Of a DNA stretch of 36,870 bases, positions 26,416 to 33,698 are shown one piece after another; position 1 is the first letter of the stretch; each line of letters opens with the position of its first letter. This DNA comes from a bacterium. Lineage in GTDB: Bacteria; Zixibacteria; MSB-5A5; WJJR01. Made by a program: the position numbers and the translations under genes. Below the pieces are notes generated by a model, which was given only the letters and a program-made list of their open reading frames with translations, ran no database searches and was not told the DNA's origin. The stretch is taken from contig JAKAKI010000076.1 in the NCBI GenBank assembly GCA_021813505.1, positions 1-36,870 of the forward strand, in the 5' to 3' direction.

Positions 26416-26500
26416 GGGAGGGCGAGGCTCCCGCCGAGCCTCTTCGCGGGAGAGATTTGTTCGGCTTCGACAAGAGGCTCGGCGGGAGCCTCGCCCTCCC
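26416..26500. repeat. Palindromic repeat family A, copy 3
   Basis: 25-bp arms at 26416-26440 and 26476-26500 are perfectly complementary around a 35-nt loop. It carries the C:G version of the variable pair, like the copy at 24674. Confidence 0.9.
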
Positions 26501-26570
26501 TCCCAAATCGCCGCAGGAGAAATCACATCCTCTTGTGGCAATCTCTATTCTCCAGTTGGAGTTCGTAGGG

Positions 26571-26591
26571 CAAGGGGCTGAAAGCCCCTTG
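26571..26591. repeat. Short palindromic repeat family D, copy 2
   Basis: CAAGGGGCT, a GAA loop and AGCCCCTTG form a 9-bp hairpin. An unpaired third arm, CAAGGGGCT, follows at 26628-26636. Confidence 0.7.
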
Positions 26592-26674
26592 CCCTCAACA
26601 TCTCGGGGCACCCATCCGAATTGTGGACAAGGGGCTGAAGGGCGTTCTCAAGAAGTCCTCTGAAAAGCAGCAGC

Positions 26675-26829
26675 AGTTGTGTAAGGGGGAGCTTGCTTCG
26701 GCGCAAAGGGCCGCGCCTCGCAACGACATCACATTGGTCATCGGAAACGAGAAAGCGTAATTGTCGTTGCGAGGAACGTCTCCGCCGAAGGCGGAGGGAG
26801 CGACGAAGCAACCTCCCCCTTACGCAACT
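26675..26829. repeat. Large imperfect inverted repeat, family E
   Basis: The outer arms read AGTTGTGTAAGGGGGA (left) and TCCCCCTTACGCAACT (right); the inner arms are CTCGCAACGACA and TGTCGTTGCGAG. The centre is short and unpaired. The GTCGTTGCGAGGA...CGACGAAGCAA core is a known style of widespread bacterial intergenic repeat. Confidence 0.7.
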
Positions 26830-26913
26830 ACCGCGACGTTGGCGACGAGTTCTTCAACAGGCCATGAAAGCCGCTTGCCCTGCTGTGAATCGCCGACCCT
26901 CCCAAATCGCGGA

Positions 26914-26934
26914 CAAGGGGCTTTTAGCCCCTTG
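26914..26934. repeat. Short palindromic repeat family D, copy 4
   Basis: CAAGGGGCT, a TTT loop and AGCCCCTTG form a 9-bp hairpin about 105 bp before the DUF486 gene. Confidence 0.7.
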
Positions 26935-27039
26935 GAGTCGCGTGTGCGTACTTGATATTTCGACTCCACTTTTGAATTTTCTCCCCACGCCCGTGGGTAC
27001 CGATCCGTCTGCCAACTCAACCGGAGATTCGATCACCCT

Positions 27040-27384
27040 ATGAAGACCATCATTCTACTCACCTTGTCCAACATCTTCATGACCTTCGCCTGGTATGGAC
27101 ATCTCAAGACGCTGAGCGGCCGCCCGATTATGGTGGCGATTCTGGCGAGCTGGGGCATCGCCTTTTTCGAATACACCCTGATGGTCCCGGCCAACCGTTA
27201 CGGTTACGGCCAGTTCACCCTGCCGCAACTCAAGGTGATGCAGGAGATCATCACGATGGTGATCTTCGCGATCTTCGTCTACACCTACATGAAGCAGGAA
27301 CTGAAGCTCGATTTCCTCTGGGCGGGGCTCTGCCTCGTCGGCGCGGCGTATTTCATGTTCCGGGGGGGCGTGGCGGTGAGGTGA
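27040..27384 (+). CDS. DUF486 / DMT-superfamily small membrane protein
   Basis: A 114-residue integral membrane protein with four predicted helices (TIILLTLSNIFMTFAWYGHL, ILASWGIAFFEYTLMVP, ITMVIFAIFVYTYM, FLWAGLCLVGAAYFMFRGG). It matches the DUF486/COG3169 family, distantly related to small multidrug transporters; the function is unknown. ATG 27040 is the natural start, though no strong ribosome site is close. The 3' two-thirds of this gene is repeated, broken, at 29343-29608, with the toxin-antitoxin pair between. Confidence 0.88.
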   Translation: MKTIILLTLSNIFMTFAWYGHLKTLSGRPIMVAILASWGIAFFEYTLMVPANRYGYGQFTLPQLKVMQEIITMVIFAIFVYTYMKQELKLDFLWAGLCLVGAAYFMFRGGVAVR

Positions 27385-27461
27385 GGGCGCCTCGTCTGAA
27401 GGCATGTGCGCGGACGAGTCGGGATAGGAGTGGAAGCGTCCGCGGTTTTGTTGTTTCATCG

Positions 27462-28484
27462 TCAGGGATCGGCGATCAATTTGAACTCGCGGCCAAAATC
27501 CGCTATCACGAGGAGTATTTCTTCAAATTCTGGCGGCTCTTCAAATATCATCTCTCTCATACCATTGTAGTCACTCTTCCATGATGACATCTGACCTGTA
27601 GCCGGAATCAGTCGGAGCTTGCCAGGTTCGAGCGATTCCTGCGATCCCGTTTTCCGAAAGAACACCTTGCGATGAGCTATCACCCTGTGGAATAACTGAA
27701 GGTCAGCAGCGGCTTTCGCCGCTACTCCAGCTTTGATCAGACACCAGAGGTCGTAGTAGTGTCGTGCCAAACGCGGTCTTGGAGTCACTTCACTGACTCG
27801 ACAGTTCTGCTCATGTAGCAGTGATGTCTTCTCCCAAAACGTGCGTTCAGGAGTGACCGTTCTTGCCTCAAAGTGTGCATTCCCCAAGATGTCCGATAAA
27901 GCTTGATACAGATACGGTTCAATTCGCGGGCTCTTCACTGGCTCGGTGTCAGATCGGGCACCCAACTCAATCCGCACCACTGGCAAAACGTAGGGGCTTG
28001 ACTGAACGGCACTCGGATAGTGGAAGAGCAGGGTTTGTCTATCCCCATCGTCCGGATCAACTTCAATCCGCCACATGTACCCATCCAGCGCATCGTTTGC
28101 TCGTTGGCGAAATTCGGGTTCGAGCGATTCGCGGATCTTCGTCTGGCAGGCGCTGCGAAGATTCATCAATCGCCGTTCGCGTTCATGGGATCCTATCCCC
28201 GGCTGGTCCGGAGCCTGGTCACCACAGAATCCCAGGAAGTCGCGTGAAAGCACAATATCGATATCCTCGGACAATCGCTTGATCAGGCCCCACCCCTTCG
28301 AGAGTGAAGTCCCGCCTTTGAAAGTCAGGTGTTGGCCCGTATTAGGCAGCGCGAAGAGTTCTCGCAGTGTCCAGCAGACCCAGAAATCCTTCTCAATGCT
28401 GTTTGGTGGTAGGCCGAGGACTTCTCCGGCCTGCTGACAATAGTCCCGTTTGTCGGATTGTCTGAGCGCGATGTATCGGTCCAT
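27462..28484 (-). CDS. AbiEii/AbiGii-family nucleotidyltransferase toxin
   Basis: A 340-residue protein of the AbiEii (type IV toxin / MenT-like) family. The nucleotidyltransferase signature is present: KGGTSLSKGW (residues 56-65) followed by LSEDIDIVL with metal-binding D74 and D76. Known relatives modify tRNA or other targets with nucleotides and block growth or phage infection. A ribosome site (GAAGGG) lies within the end of the upstream antitoxin gene, and only 3 bp separate the two, so translation is probably coupled. Length and motif spacing are normal; no disabling change is visible. Confidence 0.88.
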   Translation of the reverse strand: MDRYIALRQSDKRDYCQQAGEVLGLPPNSIEKDFWVCWTLRELFALPNTGQHLTFKGGTSLSKGWGLIKRLSEDIDIVLSRDFLGFCGDQAPDQPGIGSHERERRLMNLRSACQTKIRESLEPEFRQRANDALDGYMWRIEVDPDDGDRQTLLFHYPSAVQSSPYVLPVVRIELGARSDTEPVKSPRIEPYLYQALSDILGNAHFEARTVTPERTFWEKTSLLHEQNCRVSEVTPRPRLARHYYDLWCLIKAGVAAKAAADLQLFHRVIAHRKVFFRKTGSQESLEPGKLRLIPATGQMSSWKSDYNGMREMIFEEPPEFEEILLVIADFGREFKLIADP

Positions 28485-28487
28485 CTG

Positions 28488-29108
28488 TCAGCCCTTCTGT
28501 GCACTGGCCACAATTCGAATCACATCCGCGACCCAGGCCGGAGCGTATGCAGCATCCTTCAGCAATTGATGTTTGTCTTCTTTCCTGAGCTTGCGGCGCA
28601 ACCGGGAAATGACCGTGTCGTCAACGTGCGTGCGACCGATGTACCGCAACGCCTGAATCACCAGGCCGCTGATCTTTCCTGCAGTGGCCATGTTCTTTGG
28701 CGTCGTGTGCTTCAGTATGATGCTTTGCCTCCCCAGCCGGACATTCCGCGTCAGCCCATCGGTCAGGAGCACCGCTCTCATCGGTACCTGATCGGAGAGC
28801 CCGAGCAGGTTTGCGGCGTACGCCCCGGATGGCTGAATTCTGCTGGCGTCTCGGCCCGCAAGCGCACGCGCAATTGTGTCTGTTGTGGGAGTCAAGTGCC
28901 CAAGCTTTCGATGCTTGCGTGGGTAATCGTAGAGGCCTCGCGCCAATTTTCGAATGGTGCCCAACTTCGCGTGCCGCGAAAGCGCCTGGTCTACTGCATC
29001 CCGGCTCCCTAGATCCAGGAAGTCGCTCGGCGTGAAGACACAGCCACGTCCCTTGGCCCTTATCCGGTCAACAATCTTCTTATCAATGGATTGCGCGTGT
29101 TTGCCCAT
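28488..29108 (-). CDS. AbiEi-like (DUF6088) antitoxin
   Basis: A 206-residue protein of the DUF6088 type. The N-terminal half has a winged helix-turn-helix (VFTPSDFLDLGSRDAVDQALSRHAKLGTIRKLARGLYDYP) as in AbiEi antitoxins, which bind their own promoter. The C-terminal part is the AbiEi-like domain (RIQPSGAYAANLLGLSDQVP). It precedes the AbiEii-like toxin on the same strand, the usual order for this type IV-like module. A 28-bp palindrome about 70 bp upstream could be its operator. Confidence 0.87.
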   Translation of the reverse strand: MGKHAQSIDKKIVDRIRAKGRGCVFTPSDFLDLGSRDAVDQALSRHAKLGTIRKLARGLYDYPRKHRKLGHLTPTTDTIARALAGRDASRIQPSGAYAANLLGLSDQVPMRAVLLTDGLTRNVRLGRQSIILKHTTPKNMATAGKISGLVIQALRYIGRTHVDDTVISRLRRKLRKEDKHQLLKDAAYAPAWVADVIRIVASAQKG

Positions 29109-29125
29109 ATTGTCTTCGCCAGATA

Positions 29126-29155
29126 ATCATACCTTTCTCATTCTCGTTTAGCCAA
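29126..29155 (-). promoter_or_regulatory. Candidate promoter of the toxin-antitoxin operon
   Basis: On the minus strand TTGGCT (29155-29150) and TATGAT (29131-29126) are spaced by 18 bp, 17 bp before the antitoxin start. It matches the consensus moderately. Confidence 0.35.
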
Positions 29156-29174
29156 ACAAACCTATTCTATTTTC

Positions 29175-29202
29175 GTCAGAAAAACATACGTGTTTTTCTG
29201 AC
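29175..29202. promoter_or_regulatory. AT-rich perfect palindrome upstream of the antitoxin gene
   Basis: Arms GTCAGAAAAACA and TGTTTTTCTGAC pair perfectly over 12 bp around TACG. It lies upstream of the antitoxin promoter and is far more AT-rich than its surroundings. An antitoxin operator is the likeliest role; a terminator is the alternative. Confidence 0.5.
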
Positions 29203-29342
29203 AAAAGATCCAGCAAGTATTTATGCGTCAGTAAGGATATCGGACAGATTCTCACCTTGGCCTTGCACCGGGCAGCCGACTGGACAGAAGACATATCTCG
29301 CTGAACTACAGTGCGTTAAGGAAACGGTGACCGTATAGCCTG

Positions 29343-29608
29343 ATCCTGGCGAGCTGGGGCATCGCCTTTTTCGAATACACCCTGATGGTCCCGGCCAACC
29401 CGCCGCGGCGGGCTACGGCCAGTTCACCCTGCCACAGCTCAAGGTGATGCAGGAGATCATCACAATGGTGATCATCACAATGGTGATCTTCGCGATCTTC
29501 ATCTACACCTACATGAAGCAGGAACCAAAGCTCGATTTCCTCTGGGCAGGCCTCTGCCTCGTCGGCGCGGCGTATTTTATGTTCCGGGGGGGCGTGGCGG
29601 TGAGGTGA
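29343..29608 (+). pseudogene. Truncated, frameshifted second copy of the DUF486 gene
   Basis: The sequence from CTGGCGAGCTGGGG to the GTGAGGTGA stop repeats the last two-thirds of the gene at 27040. By hand alignment I count nine substitutions, mostly synonymous. There is also a replaced segment five bases longer after GGCCAAC (near 29400), which shifts the frame, and a 15-bp tandem duplication at 29456-29485. The 5' end and start codon are missing. Confidence 0.88.
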
Positions 29609-29643
29609 GATGAAGGGCGACTTGGCAGTGAGGTTCCGTGCCG

Positions 29644-30414
29644 TTACCGCTGGCACTGCGCGGCATGTCTCGCCAAGAGGAGCGGATCTGGTTGAAAGTG
29701 CTTTGGAAGCAGAAGCGTTTTCCCCTCGAAGCTTTGCAGCCAGTCAACGGTTTGCCGAGACTGCGCACTTTTCTTGCCGAGCTCAGTCGATAGTCGTATC
29801 ACGAATTGTTCATCGATCCACATCAGATGTCGATCGAACGCGCGATCATGTAGTGCATTCAGACAAAGGCCATTGCGGGGATTCAAACGGTTGCTCGGAT
29901 CCTCAGTCCATGGAATCACGTGACTTGCGATCAATAATGGGCGAATGGCGAGTCCTGTCACGCAACAGCGATAACCGTACGCAGACAACACTCGATCTCG
30001 AAAGAGACTCTGATTCACTCTCACGCGAACGAGTGCTTCCCGCTCACGGCCGGAATTCGGCAAGTCTCGAGTCTCGATACCGGACAAGGCCTCAACACTC
30101 GTTCCAAGACGGTCAGCCATTAGGCGCTGACTCTCAAAGACCAGATCCTCTGGCCGTTCAACGAATTCACGCCAAACTTCTTCATCGCCACGGGCACCAT
30201 GCGAGAGTCCCTTGACCCCGCGCCTCTGAAGGGCTGGGTCGAGTCGGGCAAAATTGGCAAGCTTCAGCGCAACCGACCCAACTGTTCGCCCAAGCAATCT
30301 GGCAAGTTCCACGAGCTCCGGATTGCGGGAGTTGATCGTCCCAAATGGGATGCGAGAGTACAAATTGAACGCAATTATGAGTTCATCGCGGGACCAGTTT
30401 CTTCTTTCTGACAT
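29644..30414 (-). CDS. HNH endonuclease, putative restriction-type
   Basis: A 256-residue protein. The N-terminal half (NWSRDELIIAFNLYSRIPFGTINSRNPE, then LKLANFARLDP and RGVKGLSHG) is a conserved domain found with HNH nucleases. The HNH core is ASHVIPW with H165, then NPRNGLCLNALHDRAFDR with N181 and H189, all present. The family is annotated as predicted restriction endonucleases, but no cognate methyltransferase lies beside it. It converges on the broken DUF486 copy. ATG 30414 has no clear ribosome site. Confidence 0.85.
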   Translation of the reverse strand: MSERRNWSRDELIIAFNLYSRIPFGTINSRNPELVELARLLGRTVGSVALKLANFARLDPALQRRGVKGLSHGARGDEEVWREFVERPEDLVFESQRLMADRLGTSVEALSGIETRDLPNSGREREALVRVRVNQSLFRDRVLSAYGYRCCVTGLAIRPLLIASHVIPWTEDPSNRLNPRNGLCLNALHDRAFDRHLMWIDEQFVIRLSTELGKKSAQSRQTVDWLQSFEGKTLLLPKHFQPDPLLLARHAAQCQR

Positions 30415-30704
30415 GATGTTGTGTTTTGCTAGGAATGCAACTGTGTCCAGGACCGCTCAAGACAGGTTAGGTCCATCGGTCAGTTTGGCGATCCCGTAAC
30501 TCAATAATCGATGTCACACCTGTGGCTACAACCTCAAAATCGTGCACCGGGCGCGATGTCTTACTGAAGGGCGTTGCCGAACTACACGGTTGCCACCCGT
30601 CGCGCTCAGGGGACAACATCATGTCAAATCACTCAGGTTGACTTGCATCACGCACCAAGATGTTATTCCCTCGCGACCGAATTACCATCGCCCGTCGCGT
30701 GAAT

Positions 30705-31328
30705 ATGCTCATCCTCCTCCTAGGCAACCCCACCGACCGCTACCGCGAGACACGCCACAATCTTGGCTGGTGGGTCGGGGATATTCTGGCTGAGCGGGCC
30801 AAGGTTGGGTTCAAACCGGGTAAGGGGGATTTCCTCATGGCCGAGGGACGGGTGGCCGGGCAGGTCGTGCGTATGGTCAAGCCGACGACCTACATGAATC
30901 TTTCCGGGGTGGCGGTGGACCAGTATGCCGGTCTGTTTGGGCTGGAACCTGCTGAACTGATTGTGGTTGCGGATGATATCGATCTGGTGCTGGGGCAGAT
31001 ACGGATCCGGGAACGGGGGTCATCCGGGGGGCATAACGGGCTGGCTTCGGTGATCGAACATCTTGGGACCGAAGAGTTTGTCCGTTTGCGTTGCGGGGTG
31101 GGGCCGGTGCCCGAAGGTGTTGACCCCGCCGAGTTTGTGCTTGACCCATTCGGGCCGGACGAGTTAATTGTTGCCCGGCAAATGGCGATGACCGCCGCCG
31201 ACGCAGTGGCCATGATTGTGGCACGTGGGCCGGTCGCCGCCGCAAACGTATATAACCGCAAACCCCCCGCGCCTGAAATGCCGCCAGACGGCAAAGCGGG
31301 CGCCCAACGACCAGGGGAGGGTGAATGA
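30705..31328 (+). CDS. pth: Peptidyl-tRNA hydrolase
   Basis: A 207-residue enzyme that releases peptides from stalled peptidyl-tRNA. The N-terminus MLILLLGNPTDRYRETRHNLGWW carries the family's N and catalytic H (here in TRHNLGWW). KPTTYMNLSG, ADDIDL and GSSGGHNGL are the other conserved blocks. I chose ATG 30705 because it aligns with family starts; an in-frame ATG at 30660 would add 15 untypical residues. The stop overlaps the rpsF start (ATGA). The C-terminal tail is longer than usual. Confidence 0.93.
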   Translation: MLILLLGNPTDRYRETRHNLGWWVGDILAERAKVGFKPGKGDFLMAEGRVAGQVVRMVKPTTYMNLSGVAVDQYAGLFGLEPAELIVVADDIDLVLGQIRIRERGSSGGHNGLASVIEHLGTEEFVRLRCGVGPVPEGVDPAEFVLDPFGPDELIVARQMAMTAADAVAMIVARGPVAAANVYNRKPPAPEMPPDGKAGAQRPGEGE

Positions 31329-31771
31329 CGCTCTACGAAACAACCTACATTATGGATCCTCAGCTCCAGGATGAGGGCTGGGAAAAATCCATCACCAAGT
31401 ACTCCGACATCATCAACGCCAACGGCCGGATCAAACGCCTCGAACGCTGGGGCCTGCGCCGGATGGCGTACATGATCAAGAAGCAGACCCACGGTTTCTA
31501 CGTGCACATCGTCCACGAATCATCGGGATCGGTACCGCGCGATCTCGAACGGCAGTTCCGTCTCGACGAAACCTGCCTGCGCTACATGACCGTGCTGGCC
31601 GACAACCCGCAGTATCTCGAAGAGATGGACAAGGCCAAGGCGGCCCGTCCGGCGACGCTCGATGAGGGCCTTGCCGCCGCCGGTACGGCTGTGGCCGCTC
31701 CGCCCCTGGCGGCGCCCGAAGCCGGCGCCGGATTGCCGGGCGCCGGGACCGAACCGGCAGCGGGTGTGTAG
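31325..31771 (+). CDS. rpsF: 30S ribosomal protein S6
   Basis: A 148-residue protein. The first 95 residues are S6 (LYETTYIMDPQL, KRLERWGLRRMAYMIKKQTHGFYVHI, RYMTVLADNP). The tail after residue 100 is rich in Ala, Gly and Pro, which is an extension on the usual length. It overlaps the end of pth by four bases, and rpsR follows. Confidence 0.95.
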   Translation: MTLYETTYIMDPQLQDEGWEKSITKYSDIINANGRIKRLERWGLRRMAYMIKKQTHGFYVHIVHESSGSVPRDLERQFRLDETCLRYMTVLADNPQYLEEMDKAKAARPATLDEGLAAAGTAVAAPPLAAPEAGAGLPGAGTEPAAGV

Positions 31772-31825
31772 TCAGGATTATTCGAGGACAAACTCAACAA
31801 CTGAGAATCTGGAGGTTTGGACCAT

Positions 31826-32149
31826 ATGAGACGAGGCAAAGAAGGCAGCCGTGGTGAGAGAGATCGTGACCGTGACCGCGACCGTGACCGCGACCAGGAA
31901 GGCGGTCGTGGGGATCGCCGTGGTGGCGGCGGTGGCCAAAGGCGCGGCCGCCGGTTCACCGAACTGAAGCTTTGGGAAATCGACTATCGCAACGAGCGCC
32001 TGCTGCGCAAGTTCATTTCGGACCGCGGCAAGATTTTGCCGCGCCGGATCACCGGTGTCTCGGCGTTCTACCAGCGATGTGTGACACGTGCCGTCAAACG
32101 CGCCCGCCATCTGGCGTTGCTCCCGTTCGTGGCGGAGACCTATAAGTAG
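31826..32149 (+). CDS. rpsR: 30S ribosomal protein S18
   Basis: A 107-residue protein. Residues from about 43 on are typical S18 ([53 protein letters not shown]). The N-terminus has an unusual extension with six RD dipeptides in a row (residues 12-23) and a Gly/Arg-rich stretch. GGAGG lies 10 bases before ATG 31826. No ssb gene lies between rpsF and rpsR, unlike in many bacteria. Confidence 0.93.
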   Translation: MRRGKEGSRGERDRDRDRDRDRDQEGGRGDRRGGGGGQRRGRRFTELKLWEIDYRNERLLRKFISDRGKILPRRITGVSAFYQRCVTRAVKRARHLALLPFVAETYK

Positions 32150-32188
32150 GCCGATGCGGGCAACCGTATCCATTCCCTGGGTATTGCG

Positions 32189-32638
32189 ATGAAAATCATA
32201 CTGAAAGACGACATCGAACAGTTGGGCAAGTGCGGCGAAGTGGTCAGCGTCAAGGACGGCTTCGCCCGGAACTACCTGATCCCGCGCAACATGGCGATTC
32301 CCGCCACCGACGGCAATCTGCGGTCGATCGGCGTGGTCAATACGCAAAAGCGTCTGCGCGACAACAAGCGTCTGCGCGATGCCGAAAAGCTGCGCAATGC
32401 GATCGAGAAAGTCTCCTGCACCGCCGAAGTACAGGTGGGAGAGGAAGACCGGGTGTTTGGTTCGGTCACGGCCGCCCAGATCGCCGAATTGCTCGAACAG
32501 CAGGGATTCGTGGTCGACCGCCGCGACATCCAGCTCGATGAGCCGATCAAGGCATTGGGCGTGTATACCGTGGGCATCAAGCTCGAGCGCGACGTGATCG
32601 CCAAATTGAAAGTCTGGGTCGTGAAGAAGACCGAATAG
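32189..32638 (+). CDS. rplI: 50S ribosomal protein L9
   Basis: A 149-residue protein with the L9 N-domain (MKIILKDDIEQLGKCGEVVSVKDGFARNYLIPRNMA), the long connecting helix and the C-domain (VFGSVTAAQIAELLEQQGFVVDRRDIQL). The length is normal. It is in a run with rpsF, rpsR and the following BFN gene. Confidence 0.96.
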   Translation: MKIILKDDIEQLGKCGEVVSVKDGFARNYLIPRNMAIPATDGNLRSIGVVNTQKRLRDNKRLRDAEKLRNAIEKVSCTAEVQVGEEDRVFGSVTAAQIAELLEQQGFVVDRRDIQLDEPIKALGVYTVGIKLERDVIAKLKVWVVKKTE

Positions 32639-32649
32639 GCGGTTTAGCC

Positions 32650-33138
32650 ATGATGGTCAAAGCCAAGATCAACGGTCTGGCGCTGGACGTTACCTCCAAC
32701 TCGCCGGTCGTTGTTCTCGCCCCCGAGGACGGGGATCTGGTTCTCCCGATCTGGATCGGCCATTTCGAGGCATGGGCCATCGCGATGGAGCTGTCGGGCG
32801 TCACCTCCAAACGCCCGCTGACCCACGATCTTCTGTCCGGGATCATCACCCAGCTCGGCGGCACGGTGGACAAAATCGAAGTCACCGAACTCAAGGATCA
32901 GACGTTCTTCGCCAAGATCCATGTCTCCTGCGACGGCAAGTCGCTGGAGATCGATGCGCGCCCGTCCGATTCGATCGCGCTGGCGCTGAAGTCCAAGGCG
33001 CCGATCTTCGTGAATGACGCTTTGTTCCAGAAACGTCCTGAAGGCTCCGCCGAAAACCAGGAGCCGTACGATCCCGAGGCCCTGAAAGAACGTCTCCGCA
33101 ATCTCAATCCCGAAGATTTCGGCAAGTATTCGCTGTAG
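32650..33138 (+). CDS. Bifunctional nuclease (BFN/DUF151) domain protein
   Basis: A 162-residue protein of the DUF151/bifunctional nuclease family: VVVLAPEDGDLVLPIWIGHFEAWAIAMEL, HDLLSGIITQLGG and the signature IDARPSDSIALALKSKAPIFV. Some relatives have nuclease activity, but the family's role in bacteria is not settled. It starts 12 bp after rplI and is probably co-transcribed. The stop codon lies in a 10-bp hairpin. A short tail follows the domain. Confidence 0.87.
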   Translation: MMVKAKINGLALDVTSNSPVVVLAPEDGDLVLPIWIGHFEAWAIAMELSGVTSKRPLTHDLLSGIITQLGGTVDKIEVTELKDQTFFAKIHVSCDGKSLEIDARPSDSIALALKSKAPIFVNDALFQKRPEGSAENQEPYDPEALKERLRNLNPEDFGKYSL

Positions 33139-33159
33139 GGTGCGTGCTTCACGCACCCT
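33137..33159. terminator. Hairpin overlapping the BFN stop codon
   Basis: AGGGTGCGTG and CACGCACCCT pair perfectly over 10 bp with a CTT loop. No T tract follows, so it is either a weak terminator or one more palindromic repeat. Confidence 0.45.
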
Positions 33160-33261
33160 GCGGATGCGACTCGTTGCATGATTGAATCCTACCAGGGATC
33201 TTGCGAACTTGCCTGCATGGGCTCGCCTGTGGCTGCATTGCGAGTCTCTGCATTCCGGTGT

Positions 33262-33331
33262 GGGAGGGCGAGGCTCCTGCCGAGCCTTCTGCCTGCGCGG
33301 ACAAGAGGCTCGGCAGGAGCCTCGCCTTCCC
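33262..33331. repeat. Palindromic repeat family A, copy 4
   Basis: 25-bp arms at 33262-33286 and 33307-33331 have one mismatch around a 20-nt loop. It carries the T:A version of the variable pair, like the copy at 1096. Confidence 0.88.
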
Positions 33332-33430
33332 AGGCACCTCGCTCTCTGCTACCATTGGACTTGCCTAACCGTCCAACCGATTCCACAATACCAACCAGGT
33401 TGCCCAGCCGTTGTCGTGAAGGGAGACATT

Positions 33431-33667
33431 GTGACTGATCAGGCATCTCGTTCGCCCTATGCACTGCGCGTGGTCATTGATGGCAAGGAGCGGATGGTGA
33501 CGCACGAGGAGCTGGCGCTCTCCAACAATCTGGCGCAAGAAGCGCTGGTGCGTCTGCTCGTGAAGAAAAAGCTGATTGATCCCAAGGAGTTGCTCGAGGA
33601 AATCAATGCCGTGAAGACCGAGCGCTATCGTGTTGAGCCACCGCCGGCGGGCAAACCGGGCGCCTGA
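33431..33667 (+). CDS. Small conserved-looking hypothetical protein
   Basis: A 78-residue protein beginning at GTG 33431, with GGGAG 5 bases upstream. The in-frame extension back to 33182 only translates repeat A4. The sequence is amphipathic and charged: SPYALRVVIDGKERMVTHEELALSN, then a helix VRLLVKKKLIDPKELLEEINAVK. No known motif was recognised. It precedes two further unknown genes on the same strand. Confidence 0.55.
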   Translation: MTDQASRSPYALRVVIDGKERMVTHEELALSNNLAQEALVRLLVKKKLIDPKELLEEINAVKTERYRVEPPPAGKPGA

Positions 33668-33698
33668 TGCGGAAGTCTGACACATCTCGCGCAAACCT

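Larger units (their letters stand above)
26370..27039. other. Repeat-dense gap without genes
   Basis: The 670 bp between the helicase and the DUF486 gene hold repeat A3 (26416), repeat D2 (26571), a single D arm (26628), the large inverted repeat E (26675) and repeat D4 (26914). I see no credible gene; short frames here are translated repeats. Confidence 0.7.

Noticed and set aside
31772-31825. Expected ssb gene between rpsF and rpsR
   Set aside because: The gap is only 54 bp; ssb is simply absent from this cluster, which is a known variation.
33182-33430. N-terminal extension of the 78-residue hypothetical protein
   Set aside because: It translates repeat A4; GTG 33431 has a proper ribosome site.
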